Shown here: positions 46,301-58,058 of the stretch, piece by piece
Numbering within the stretch: the first letter of the stretch is position 1
Layout of the letters: each line of letters starts with the position of its first letter
Source of the DNA: Montifringilla adamsi
Lineage: Eukaryota > Chordata > Aves > Passeriformes > Passeridae
DNA: 64,000 nucleotides
Direction: 5' to 3'
Assembly: GCA_017590115.1 (NCBI GenBank)
Contig: JAGGNK010003335.1
Coordinates: 12,431,808-12,495,807, forward strand
Position numbers and translations under genes: made by a program
The notes under the pieces: generated by a model
Database searches by the model: none
What the model was told of the DNA's origin: nothing
The model's input: only the letters and a program-made list of their open reading frames with translations

Positions 46301-46830
46301 ACGGTGCCGCGTCCTTGGAGAGGAAAGCTTGGACACGGGGACAGCGGAGGGCGCAGGAAGCCAGGTGTGCCACGTCCCCTGGATGTAGAGGACATGGGGC
46401 AGGGGACAATATGGGAATGGAGAGGACCACCCAGCACGAGAGGTCTCCAGAGTGCAAGTTCCCAAAAGGGGCAGCACAGGATGCGGGGTCCCCAGGGCGG
46501 AGGAGAGCCCGTGGTGCGAAATCACCCGGCGTGCATGTTCCCAGGAGGAGCTGAGCCGGGCTTCAGTGTCCCTGGGGCGGGGGACGGCCCGGGGCGCGGT
46601 GTTGCGGGGGCAGAGCAGAGCCCAGGCTGCGGGATCCCGGGGGCGAGCTGTGTGCGGGGGCGGCCCGGGGCGGGGGTGATGCTGCCCGCACCCCCGGGGT
46701 CCCGGCTCGGGGCCGGGCGGCGCGGCCGGCCTCCCCGCCGCTCGCCCCTCCGCCCGGCCGCTGCGGCAGTGTCTCGGAGGCGGGCAGGCGGCCGGTCCCT
46801 CCGGTCCCCCGGCAGCATCCCGGCCCCGCC
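43336..46830 (+). other. PDLIM7 3' UTR and PDLIM7-DBN1 spacer
   Basis: 43336 to about 44165 is the PDLIM7 3' UTR. The rest shows no coding gene. From about 46500 it becomes the CpG-rich DBN1 promoter and 5' leader. Confidence 0.7.
44143..44148 (+). terminator. PDLIM7 polyadenylation signal
   Basis: AATAAA 808 bases after the stop, with the downstream GTCTCTGC and GTGCCGGCTGTCT region. Confidence 0.8.
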
Positions 46831-47500
46831 ATGGCTGGCGTCGGCTTCGCGGCGCACCGCCTGGAGCTGCTCGCCTCCTACCAGGACGTGATCGGCGAGG
46901 ACAGCCCCACCGACTGGTGAGCGCGCCCGCCGCCGCCGCCGCCCCTTTGTCCCCGCCGCCGCCGCCGCCCTTTGTGCACGGAGCCGCCCGGTAACACCGG
47001 CCGCGCCCCGAGCTGCGCCCCCCGCCGTCCCCGGGAGCCCCGGCACACAAAGGCGGGCGGGGCGGCGGGGGGTGTGCCCGGCTCGCCGCCCCCGGTGCCC
47101 GCACCTGCCCGCCGCACCGGGCCGGGGCGCGGTCCCCGCTTTGTCTGCGCCGGGCCGGCACGTGCGAGCGCCGGGACTCCCCGGCACGGCCCGGTGCGAC
47201 CCCCAGCCGGGCAGCGAGAGCGGGGAGCGGGGGAATTCGCGCACGGCGGGGAGGGCCCCGTGGGGCTCCCCGCTGCTGGGCCCGGCACCGGTTCCTCGCC
47301 ATTGTCTGGAGCAGGAGCCGCGGGCAGGGGCGCCCGGGGAACGGGGGATAGGGAGGGGATCGGGGCGCCCGCAGCCCGGCCCCGCTCCCGACCGGTCCTG
47401 CTCCCGACCGGCTCCGCCGGGATCCCGGCAGCGGCGGCCCCGCTGCCTGGCGGAGCGAGGCCTGAAGCCGCGGGGGCACGGAGCATCTCCCGCCGCTCCC
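46560..47500 (+). promoter_or_regulatory. DBN1 CpG island spanning promoter and exon 1
   Basis: Dense CpG sequence surrounds the DBN1 start at 46831 and extends about 600 bases into intron 1. GC boxes are frequent and there is no TATA box. Confidence 0.65.
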
Positions 47501-50500
47501 GCTACCCTCAGATTCCCCCAAGCTCCTGGGCTGCCACATCCCTGGGGGGTCGTGGTGTGTCGGCCCGGGGTTGCCCCGCCGGGCTGGGGTTGCTGTTGAG
47601 TCGGGGAGGGGAGTGGCTCTCTCCGCTGGGACCCCCGGCTCCTCTCGCTGCCCGCGGGGCACCCGGTGTCGAGGCCGGCTGGATCCAGGCCCGCTGCAGG
47701 GAGCATCACCCGCTGCCAGCCCACCCGCATCTCCCAGCGCAGCCGGGCGCCGGGAGACTGGCTGGGGCCATCTGCCCCGCGATCCCCTCCCTGCCCTCCA
47801 GGGTGCCTCTGGCATGCTGGCTGGGAGCGCTGCCGGCACGCTGGGGCGCATCTCGCTGGGCAGAGCCGGGGCGCTGGACAGTGCTGGGTGCATGCTGTGA
47901 GTGATGCTTTTGGTGGGGGGCGGACGGAGGGGAGCTACTGTGCGCCCACCATCCAGCCAGGGGCATCGGCCGCCCCTCCGGGATACACCCACCACCCATC
48001 CGGGGACTCCCACCTCCCAGCTGGGCTGCACCCACAGCCCAGCCGGTCAGACGTCTACCTCAGACCAGGTCCCTGCTCTCAGGACAGGGCTGTGCGGGCC
48101 TGGGCAGGTCCAGGTCCCCGCCAGTCCCCGGGGGTCTCCGGAGGGCCCCGCAGTCCCGCGGTCAGCCCAGGGGCGCTGTGGGCAAGCGCCGTGTGTGTTG
48201 CCGGCCAGGCGGCAGCTGTCAGCCCTGGGTACATCTCGCTTCCCGGCATCCGCTGCAAAGGAGCCGTCCCTGCCAAAGCTGCTGAGAGCAGCAGAATCGG
48301 TTCCCGGGAAGGCGAGTGCCGGTGGCGGCTCCCCCACACACACCTCCAACGCTGATCCCGGCCAGGCAGTGATCCCCTGCCGTCCCCATCCGCGGGGCTG
48401 ACTTTGCTCCATCGTCCCCAGCCGCTCCATCGTGCCCGGCCACCCCATGCCATTGTCACCGGAATACCTGGCGCTCAGTGCCCGCAGGAGCAGCATCCCC
48501 TCTGTGGGGGTGCGGGATGAGGGGTGATGCTGGTGGGGCTGCATCGGGCAAGGTGATGGGGACAGTCCCACGGGGAGGAGGGCCCAGCCTGGCTGAGCCA
48601 GGGGGCTGCCTGGGAGGACACTGTGCCAGAGCCTGACCCTGGGCCGGTACCGGGGAATGCCACGCTCATGCCCGGCCGGGATCCCTCTGTTTAGTCTGGG
48701 ATTTCCCCTGCTCCAGCCCGGTCCTGGAGGGTCCGAGCATCCCCTCCCCCTGCCCGGCCCCGCGAAGGCTGCTGGGGCCCATTACTCGATCGGAAAGGAA
48801 TTTGGTGCTGCTTTCTGAGCACGCCGACTCCCTGGAGCTCCCAGCCACATTGGAAACACATGTGCAGGGGCTGGGGCGGGAGGCTGGGGCGATGTGACCC
48901 CTCCCTGGCCATGGCATGGGGGGTGGGCTGCCGCGGGAGCCCCGTTCTGACTCCCGAGGATGCTGCTCTGCCTACTCCGGTGAGCAGCGGGGCCATGCGA
49001 GGGCAGCGGGGCTGCGATCGCTGTGGTTGGGGTGATGGGGATCCTCAGTGGAGCCCCCCGGCTGCAGGAGCCCGCCCCTTGGGCTGCACGGGGCATCTCC
49101 ACCCACGGGTGACCCACATACCTGGAGCCCGGGGGTGGGAAAGGGCTGTATGGGTGGGGTGGAGGGATTAAAGCCCATGGAAGTGGGGTAAGCAGTGCAT
49201 GATGCTGACAGCACCCGCTGTGACACAGCTGGTCCCCACTGCCAGGGGTTGTGGTGGTGGTGTTGGGCTGTGGGTCCCTGGGGGTACCCCTGGGGATGCT
49301 ACAGGCCCCAGCACGGCTTCCCTGTCTCCTGGAATGGAAACCTCCATCCTGGCATGGAGTCAGGCTGTGCTGCTGAGCTGTGTCCACAGCAAGCCCCATC
49401 TGCCCTGGGAGCACCCCCGGGTGCAGGCAGCAGCCTTGTGCCCAGATACCACCCGGCACGGCAGGGTTCTGGGAAAGGAAAGCAGGCAGTGGGTGCCCCC
49501 AGCACCCACAGGCTCCCCAGGCAGTGATGCTGTGGCTCTGCCCTACTTCTTTTCTCCTGCCTGCTGCCAGCTGCATCCCACCCTGCCAGCTTCCAGCTCG
49601 CTGCCCTGGGCTCCCCCAAACTGCTGCCGTCCTCCTCCATTCCGGGGGGATCAGGGGCTGCATTTGCCACCCTTCCCTGTCACAGCCATCTCAGACAGCA
49701 CTTTGCAGCTGTTCCAGGCCTGGAAGCTGGCGCCGGCTGGGGCGGCCGATTAGCGGGATCGGGATGTGCGGATTAAAGTCAATCTTGTTGGTGCAATTAT
49801 CTGCGGCTCCCTGCCAGGGGCTCAGGGGGCGGCGGGTGCTGGAGGCAGAGGGAGGCCCTCTCCCTCTTAGGCACCTGCCTGCCTTCCCCTTGCTTTTCAG
49901 CTCCAGCCACGGCCCTGTTTAGGGGGTGGCTGTGCCCGTAGGGACCCTCGATTCCCGTTCCCCAGGCTGTGGATTGAAGCTGCAGGCTCGAGTGAGGACG
50001 GCTTTGCTCGGCACAGCGGGGATTTTGGGGCTCTGAGAAGCGCCGTGCGGGCACCACCAGGCGAATGCCGATCGGCAGAGCCGCCCACCCGCGGCGGAGC
50101 AGGGCTGTGGGGGATCCAGCACGGGCGGCCCTGGCTTTCCGGGTGCAGCGCGTGACGGTGGCAGGCAGGTTTGGGTGCCTGCCAGGCCCCGCAGGTCCCC
50201 ACTGCCTGCCTGCCTCCCCCGCTCCCCTCCACTAATCACCTCGTCATCGGGGCGAGCTGCATCCCAGCTGGGATGGGGGGGGTTGCCATGGTGATGGAGG
50301 ATGCTGGTTGCCTAGCGACATCCATCCCCTCGCCCACCCGCCCTGGACCGATTTGGCATGCGTGGTCCCCCCTCCATGGCTGGCTGTGTGCCTCTGGGGA
50401 GGTGCTGGCTGGTGGGGGTCCCCACGGAGCCCCCAGAGGGGCTGGCCAGGGCACGGTGGGAGCGACAGGGGGTTTCCCATCAGCTGGGAATGGTTTCCAA

Positions 50501-53500
50501 GGAACAGTCTCCATGACGGCCCCATCACACTCTGGCGGCTCATTGATTTGCTGCTGCTGGTGCTCCGGCGTCCTCCCCCAGCCTGGTGCCTGCTGGGCTG
50601 GTGGCTCACGCAGCCGGGCACGTGAGTGGACCCGGGTCCTTGCTGGGGCACAGGGTTGTCCCCAAACCTGGTCAGTAGCTGGAAGGGTCGTGAGGGGACA
50701 GGGATGGGCCAGCAAGTTGCTGTGAGACTGTGTTGGCTTGCAGCACAGCAGTCGGTGGGTCCCTGTGCCCAAGTGACTATTCTGTCCCCAAACTTGGGAC
50801 CCTTCCCCACAGCTGCCCAATGGTTGGGGAATAGGCCCTGCCCCATAACCTGTCTGCCTTGCCTGGCAGTCTTGCTCTTGGTGCTGTTGATGGACAAGGG
50901 TTGCTGTGGCTGTGTGCTAGTTTTGGTACAAGCAGCCAGACCCCAGCACATGCCCTGACATCAGTGTAAGGAGGATGGGGAGGTTGGGGGCTGCCCCAGC
51001 TCCTCCTGGCTTTGGCTGACCCATGGTGTCTCCCCAGGGCCCTCTACACATACGAGGATGGCTCTGATGACCTGAAGCTGGCAGCATCAGGAGGTAAGGT
51101 CCTCTGCCAGCTCGCCGGTGCTGGTGTTTTCCCTGTCACCCATTCCTGGTGCTGGGTGCTCATGGGCTGATGGTGCTGTGCCAGGTGGAGGTTTGCTGGA
51201 GCTTTCCGGCCACTTTGAGATTCAGAAGGTGATGTATGGCTTCTGCAGCGTCAAGGACCCCCAGGCCGTGCTCCCCAAATATGTCCTCGTCAACTGGGTG
51301 AGTCTGGGGGCCATGCTGAGGGGGGCTGTGCTGTGCCCACAGGGATGTGGTTGGGTGTGAGGGAGCTGGCAGTGGCCAGGGGCTGTGGTTGCCCCACAGT
51401 CCTGCTGCCCAGCTGACATCAGTGGGGTGGGGGTCATCCTGCTGCCTCTCTCAGCTCAGTCCCTCCCTGGCTGCCACAGGTGGGTGAGGACGTGCCGGAC
51501 GCCCGCAAATGCGCCTGTGCCAGCCACGTAGCCAAGATTGCCGAGTTCTTCCAGGTGCGTGACACTGGGGACGGGGAAGATGTTGCCAGGGCACTGATGC
51601 TGAACCCTGATGGCTGCTTGAACCCCCGTAGGGTGTGGATGTCATTGTCAATGCCAGCAGCGTGGAGGACATTGACCCCGGGGCCATCGGGCAGCGGCTC
51701 TCCAACGGGCTGGCCCGTGTCTCCAGCCCCGTGCTGCACCGCCTGCGGCTGCGCGAGGACGAGAACGCCGAGCCCGTGGTAACCTCCCCATGGCAGCCTG
51801 GGGATGCTGGCAGGGCTCCTGTGTGCTGCAGCCCCTCACCTGTGTGCCCCTTACTGTTACCCACCTCGCTGATCCCAGCCTCTCCACCCCTCACCTCTCC
51901 TCCATCCCAGGGCACCACCTACCAGAAAACCGACGCCACCGTGGAGATGAAGCGGCTCAACCGGGAGCAGTTCTGGGAACAGGCCAAGGTGGGTTACGGA
52001 GGGACACCCCAGGGAGAGGGGTGAGCTGCTGGCTGGCTGATGGGAAGCCCCCTCACTGATCCCCCCCACACCAGAAAGAGGAGGAATTGCGTAAGGAGGA
52101 AGAGCGGAAAAAGGCGCTGGATGCCCGGCTGCGGTTCGAGCAGGAGCGGATGGAGCAGGAGCGGCTGGAGCAGGAGGAGCGGGAACGGCGCTACCGGGAG
52201 CGCGAGGAGCAGATCGAGGAGCACAGGCACGGCTGGGGTCGGGTGGGATGTGGGTACAGGTGCTGTGAGCGGCTGGGTGGGCACATGGGTGTCCCTGGCA
52301 GGGTGGGGTTGGGGCAGGGACTGGCAGGAGCCGATGCCCAGCGCATTTCCCCTTGCAGGAGGAAGCAGCAGAGCTTGGAGGCGGAGGAGGCCCGGCAGCG
52401 CCTGAAGGAGCAGTCCATCTTTGTGAGTGCCACGGTGGGACTGGTGCCAGGATCAGAGCCAGGCCTGCCCCTGGCATTACCTCCAGGGAAGGGCTTTCCC
52501 CAGCTGGGTGCCCGGGGCTGGGGGGTGATGCTGTGTCTCTTCCCAGGGGGACCAGCAAGAGGAGGACGACAGGCAGCAGTTTAGGAAATCGGAGTCAGAG
52601 GTGGAGGTGAGTGTGGTGATGGCCGTGCCCGGGGCTGGTCCTCACTCCCCGTGCAGCAGTGCCCACAGCTAGATGGGAATGGAACTGTGGGATGCATGGA
52701 AGGTGGTCCCACAGCCCCACACCCCCGGGGCGGTGGGGCTCAGCCTCCCCCGTCCCCACAGGAGGCTGCTGCCATCATCGCTCAGCGGCCTGACAACCCC
52801 CGGGACTTCTTCAAGCAGCAGGAGCGGGTGGCATCGGGCAGCAGCGATGCTGTCTCACCAGGCAGCCACAGGACAGGTGAGGGGCTGTGGGGGGCTCTGG
52901 GCACAGGGGTGGGCACCAGGACACCAGGGCACAGGTGAGTGCAGTGTCACAGCTCAAAGGATTGCAGTGGGATATGGAAAGACCGGGGATGCAATGTGGG
53001 GAGGGGGTGTACCTTCTGCCATCTCTGGCACTGTGGTTCTGGGTGCCAAGGGCATGAGGATGGCAGGGGACGTCCTGCTCTGCTGTGCCACCATCACTGC
53101 CACCATCACCGCCACTGCCACTGCACCTCACGTGGCCCCTGCAGCTGGGGCAGCTTGTCAGGGGCTGGATGTCAGGTTGTCTTCAGCAAAACGGGGCTCA
53201 CCCTGCTCCCTGCTGGTGCTGTCCACTCACCTGTCACAGCACTGTGCCCGCAGCCAAGCTGGAAGCGTGGCTGGTGCATACAGGTGGGCAGCTGGAGGTC
53301 CAGGGATGGCTTGGGAATACATCCCATGGTGACAGCTAAAAGGGGCAGGAGAGAGTGAGGCACATGTGGGGCACTCAGCATGCTGCCAGCTGGCAAGGAA
53401 TGCCTCATGGAGAAGCTGGGCTGCCCCACAGCCTGGGGTCCAGTGCTGGGACTCTTTTTGTGAGTCTAGGGAAGGACTGGTGGGTGTCTCCAGCCATGGG

Positions 53501-56500
53501 GCCGTGTCATGGTGCTGTGCTGGGGGGCTGTGCTGTGAGCTGTGCTGGGAGGGAGCCTGTGACCTGTGTTCTTGTGTGGTGTGCCATGGGTTGTGCCATG
53601 GGCTGTGCCGTGGGGATGTGCTGTGGGGGTGTGCCGTGGTGCTGTGCCTCGGGGCAGTGCTGTGGGCTGTGTGTTCTGGCCGTGCCGTGGGTTGTGCCAC
53701 GGATTCACGCTGTGGGGCTGTGCTGTGGCTGAGCAGATAGTTGGTCCCACAGCCATGTCCTGGCCTCTCTCCCCACCTGGCCAGGCAGTGCTGCCTCACG
53801 TCCTTCTGTCCTGCTGCCTTTCCATCCTCTTGTCCTGCCATTCTCCCACCATGCTGCCTTCCACCCTGCTGTGCTCCCATCCCGGTGCCCTGGTGCTCCA
53901 GCCCCGCCACGACTGCGCTGAGCAGGGACTGACCCATCTCTTTGCTCTCTCTCTCTCCGTCCGTCCGTCTGTCTGTCTGTCTTTCTCTCACAGGTCGTCT
54001 GCACTGTCCTTTCATAAAGACAGCTGACAGTGGGCCACCTTCTTCCTCCTCCTCCTCCTCCTCCCCCCCACGGACCCCCTTCCCCTATATCTCCTGCCAC
54101 CGCACTCCAAATCTCTCCTCTTTCTTCCCATGTAGGTAGCTGGGAGCTCCTGGGCGCAGCTCTGGGGGTCGAGCCATGGGCAGCTGCCCCACAGCCCACC
54201 CAGCCCCACGGCACACCGGACCACCAGCGGAGGCAGCACGGGCACCCCAAGGGGGACAGGCACCCTGAGGGGGATGGGCACTCAGGGGGGACCGTGCCTC
54301 TGCTGGGGCTGACCCCGTGCTGGTCCCTGTGCCCCTGGAAGGGGGGACATAGGGCAGGCTGTGCCCATGGGTCAGATGGGGACAGGGTAGAGCTGTGCCT
54401 GGGGAGGTGATGGTCCACAGTGGGATGGGATAGACTGTGCCCATGGGGTAGAGCGGGCACAGGGCAGGCTCTGCCCATGGGGCAGCAGTGGATAGGACAG
54501 CTGTGCCCTGGATCATGCAGAACTGTGCCCGTGGGGCAGGGTCAGGCAGCGTGGAAAATGCTCTGCCAGAATCACGTGCTGATGGGGCAGAAGGGAAAGG
54601 GACATCTCTGCTGCCCTGGACCATGCAGGTCTGCCCGTGGGGCAGCATTAGGCAGTGTGGAAAAGGCTGTGCCCAGGATCATGTGAGGCTGTGCCAGTGG
54701 GGCAGAAGGGGATGGAACAGCTGTGCCATGGACAAGACTGCAAGACTGTCCACAAAACAGTGTGGAATGGAAAAGGCTGTGCCCAGGAATGTGTGGGGCT
54801 GTGCCAATGGGGCAGAAGGGGCCAGGTGGTTCCAGGGGCCATGTAGGGCTGTGCCCCCACAGACACAACTGACAGGGCATGGAGCTGTGCCCACAAAGGC
54901 TGTGCCAGCGCACAGCTGAGTGACGCGTGGGCAGAGCCAGTGTGCACCACAGCAGGTGTGGGGCTGCCTGTCCCCTTGCCCAGCAGATGTAGGGGGCTGA
55001 AACCCGTGGGGGTGCTGGGGACACCTGGAAGGGACATGGTGGTTGCTGCACCCGTGGAAGCCTCCACCCCACCACCCAGGAGGGGACGAGGTGGTGGCAG
55101 GCACACAGCGATGTGCCCTTGGCAGCGCACAGCTGCCTCGGTGCGGGGCAGGAGCAGTGTGGGGTTCTGGTGCCCCCCTCAGTGTGGGCAGCCCCCCCAC
55201 GCCACCGCCTCTCCCTTGTCTGCAGGCAGCCAGTCGGACGCCTTCCGCAAGGCCTCGGCAGCGGGCTGCAGCCCCTGCGAGCCCAGCCCAGCCACCACGC
55301 CGCTGGGCACCCCGGGCACCCCGGGCACCCGCGCGCCCGCGGACCAGACGCCGGCAACGCCCAAAGGTGGGCGCAGGGCTGGCGCTGCCTCCCCCTGCCC
55401 AGGGCTGCCGGGTGCATCCCCAGTGCAGCCCCTGGGCTCTGCTGCAGCCCCGCCAGCCGCGCTTGCATGGCTCAGTGCATCCGTGCTGTCCCATCCGCAT
55501 CCCTCGGCGTATCCCGCCTGCCTGAGCTGTGTCCCACAGCGCATCCCCGCTGCAGCCCCCCCGGCTGTGCTGCAGCCCCCCCAGCTGCCCTTGCATGGCT
55601 CAGTGCATCCGTGCTGCCCCGTGTGCATCCCTCGGCGTATGCTGCCTGCCTGTGCTGCATCCCCCAGCACATCCCCGCCGTACCTGCTGCTCCGTGCCGC
55701 TGCATCCCCGCCGTCTCTGCTGCATCCTCCAGTGCAGCCCCACCGTCATTGCTGTACCCCTGCCGCCTCCAGTGCATTTTCTAATGCCAGTGCAGTGCAT
55801 CCCTGCTGTCTCTGCTGCACCCCACGCCATGCATCCCCCATCTCCAGTGCAATCCCCCTGCTCCGTACCTGCCGGCCCTTCCTGCTGCACCCCCCAGTGC
55901 AGCCCTGCTGCCTCTGCTGGGGCCCCCAGTGCGATGCTGCCCAATCTGCGCCGTCCTGCTGCACGTCCTTTCCAGGGCTGCTGAATCCCTCTGTATGTCC
56001 CCTCTGCCCCACTGTGTCCCCAGGGCACCCCAGCCAGCTCTGCTGCTGTCGCCGTGTGTCCCTGCTGCATCCCCACTGGCGCCTTGGCATCCTCTGGTGC
56101 TTTGGCATCCAAGCTTTTCCTTCTGCATCTTCTCAGGGCACCTCTCCCGTTCCCTCCACAGCCCTTTCTGCCTCCCTGCCACTCCCCAGGGGATCACCTT
56201 GTCCCTCCCTATGTCCCCTCACTCCCCAGTGCATGCCACAATCCCCTCCCTGCCCAGCCACCCCCACCCATCCTTGCAGCATTCCCCATACTGTGCCCAG
56301 TCCAAAGGACTCCAAATCCCCCTGAGCTGCATCCCTGTCCCCGGGTGACCCCCAGCCCCGGATGAGGTTGTCTGTCCCCACTGACTCCTGTCCCCTCCTT
56401 TCAGAGTCCCCCAGCCCCAGCGCACAGGAGCCCGGGCCAGCCACGCCCGAGCAGCACTGGCCCTTCCCGGGGCCCGAGGACAAGGCCATCGAGCCCCCTG

Positions 56501-57294
56501 GGGACGAGCCCAGTCCCAGGCCAGTGTGGACAGCGGGGGGTGATGCCCTGGGGGACCTGGTGACCCTGGAGCCCACCGAGCCCTCCCTGCCACCCGTGGC
56601 TGACGAGCCCCAAACTGGGGAAGCCCCCAACCCTGAGAGCCTCATCGACCTGTGGCAGAGCGACGGGGTGACTCCCCCAGCTGCCTGGCCCCTGCCTGCT
56701 GCCCCTGTTCCCGAGACACCCCCGGCCATGCTGCCCGAGGAGGGGGCCCTGCTGAGCCTGGATGAGCTGCCTGAGCCCCCTGCCACCTTCTGCGATGCGG
56801 AGCAGGAGGATGAGGATGGGGAAGAGGCAGCTGGCGAGGGGGACCCCCAGTCCCAGGATCTGGGCTGCCAGCACACGCCCCAGGAAGACACCCCGGGCCG
56901 AGAGACGCCCCCCATCACCAATGGGGAGATGGCCCCCAAGGATGGGACACCGGGTCGTGGGGAGCAGGTGAGCATCACTTGTGGGGAGAGGTCAGGGGGT
57001 GATGGGGGGCTGGGGGGGTCCTGATAACCTGCCCCCACCCCCAGGCCAGCGAGGGCTACTTCAGCCAGTCCCAGGAGGAGGAGGTGCCCCCCACCGAGGA
57101 GCTGTCGGCCAAAGCCCCCCAGCCCGTCTTCTACAACAAGCCCCCAGGTGAGTGAGGACAGTGAGGAGGGGGAGCCTCTCTAGGGCACCCCAAGCCATCC
57201 TGACCCCTCTCCCTGTCCTCCAGAGATCGACATCACGTGCTGGGATGCAGACCCTCTGCCCGAGGAAGAGGAGAGCTTTGGGGGGGCCCTGTAA
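46831..57294 (+). CDS. DBN1: DBN1 (drebrin), ADF-H actin-binding protein
   Basis: Exons 46831-46916, 51038-51093, 51185-51297, 51480-51554, 51632-51778, 51911-51988, 52075-52226, 52359-52422, 52547-52606, 52762-52876, 53994-54131, 55226-55366, 56405-56967, 57045-57147 and 57224-57294 join to about 653 residues with the drebrin-A exon, 607 without. The ADF-homology domain (about 1-135) has [16 protein letters not shown] and [16 protein letters not shown]. The coiled coil [20 protein letters not shown] follows, then [20 protein letters not shown]. The tail has the Homer-type motif PPATF and the end [11 protein letters not shown]. Drebrin side-binds and stabilises F-actin in dendritic spines. 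Exon 7 ends at a GC instead of a GT donor. Borders of exons 1 and 12 were set by phase. Confidence 0.94.
46917..51037 (+). other. DBN1 intron 1
   Basis: 4.1 kb, CpG-rich at its start. No conserved exon, mobile element or RNA gene was recognised on either strand. Confidence 0.65.
52227..52228 (+). other. Apparent GC donor of DBN1 intron 7
   Basis: After the last codon bases CAC AG the sequence continues GCACGG. The next exon at 52359 fits only if splicing occurs here. Confidence 0.6.
53470..53745 (+). repeat. Degenerate minisatellite in DBN1 intron 10
   Basis: Repeats of about 11-16 bases built on TGTGCCRTGGGGNTG, over about 270 bases. The plus-strand frames through it are Gly/Cys/Val-rich and are not genes. 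Confidence 0.8.
53994..54131 (+). other. DBN1: Drebrin-A-specific exon of DBN1 (46 codons)
   Basis: The 138-base exon is phase 1 to 1. It encodes the known neuron-specific insert: [12 protein letters not shown], a run of serines, then [19 protein letters not shown]. The donor is T|GTAGGT. Skipping leaves the embryonic form E. It is preceded by a long pyrimidine tract (53940-53990). Confidence 0.92.
54400..54950 (+). repeat. Degenerate minisatellite in DBN1 intron 11
   Basis: Irregular 40-70 base units with the core GGCTGTGCCCATGGGGCAG are repeated about ten times. The core resembles the repeat of intron 10. Confidence 0.75.
55430..56110 (+). repeat. Degenerate minisatellite in DBN1 intron 12
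   Basis: Repeated CTGCTGCATCCCCCAGTGCAGCCC-like units over about 650 bases, including the near-identical pair CTTGCATGGCTCAGTGCATC at 55465 and 55589. Its frames are not coding. Confidence 0.8.
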
Positions 57295-57421
57295 GCGCAG
57301 GCCCCGCTGCCGGCACAGGCAGCCCGCCCCGGCCGGCGCGCATCCCCTGCCCGGCTGTGGGACAGGGTCCTCGTTCTCTTCGTGCCCCCCCGGGAGCCCC
57401 CCCAGTACTTTGCACGAGTTC

Positions 57422-57439
57422 AAAAAAAAAAAAAAAAAA
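57422..57439 (+). repeat. A18 homopolymer in the DBN1 3' UTR
   Basis: Eighteen A in a row, followed by (AAT)n and AATAAA. Confidence 0.97.
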
Positions 57440-57453
57440 GGAATAATAATAAT

Positions 57454-57475
57454 AATAAATGAATATGGCAATAAA
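57454..57475 (+). terminator. DBN1 proximal polyadenylation signals
   Basis: AATAAA at 57454-57459 and again at 57470-57475, about 160-180 bases after the stop. Confidence 0.6.
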
Positions 57476-57690
57476 GTGACCCGACCGAGGCAAGGCTGCA
57501 GCCAGCGGCGTCCCCCCACCCAAACCCCAGCAGGGAGCTGATGTGGGGGCTTTTACCCCTTCCCCACTCCTTCTTTGCTGGGAGCCCTGTCCTCCCCTGC
57601 TTGGCCCCTGCTTGGCCCCTCTCCCCCCATTCCCCCCGGAAACTTTTTGGAAAGCACAAGTTCTGTACCGGCGGTGTGCTCATGTCTGTT

Positions 57691-57700
57691 AATAAATAAA
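57691..57700 (+). terminator. DBN1 distal polyadenylation signals
   Basis: Overlapping AATAAATAAA about 400 bases after the stop, with a GTGTGCTCATGTCTGTT region upstream. Likely the main 3' end. Confidence 0.65.
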
Positions 57701-57829
57701 GCGTCTCCCACGGGGGCTGCAGCCTGCTGGGGCGGCAGGGAGGGCTGGGACTGGGGGGCTACGGCTGCCTTGGGGAGGGGGCGGTCCCATCATGCCAGCC
57801 CGCCAGGAGGCAAACCCGAGCCACAAACT

Positions 57830-57835
57830 TTTATT
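57830..57835 (-). terminator. PRR7 polyadenylation signal
   Basis: AATAAA on the minus strand, 224 bases past the PRR7 stop and only 130 bases from the distal DBN1 signal on the other strand. Confidence 0.8.
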
Positions 57836-58058
57836 CTCAAACTGTAACAAACAAAAAATTTAAGAAACAGAGCAGAGTCCGGGTCCCCAGCGCCCCCGGC
57901 CATGGGGGGGCCGGCGGGGGCCAGACGGGGAACCAGCCCCTTCCGCGCCGGCGGCGATGGCCCGCGCCGGGGCGGGTGTCCCTGGGGTGACACGAGCAAC
58001 CGAAACCCCCCCACCCCCCAGGTGCATGGCAAGGTCCGGGCATCCCCCGTGGCCGCCG

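Noticed and set aside
46184..48031. 615-codon minus-strand frame over the DBN1 promoter and intron 1
   Set aside because: Open because of CpG-island composition; it overlaps the conserved DBN1 exon 1 antisense and shows no domain.
53366..53740. Long cysteine/glycine/valine-rich reading frames in DBN1 intron 10
   Set aside because: They follow from the TGTGCCRTGGG repeat, which stays open in several frames at once; there is no conserved protein and no splice logic.
54940..56325. 461-codon plus-strand frame in DBN1 introns 11-12
   Set aside because: It crosses the true exon 12 in the wrong frame and is mostly minisatellite. Repeat periodicity explains its openness.
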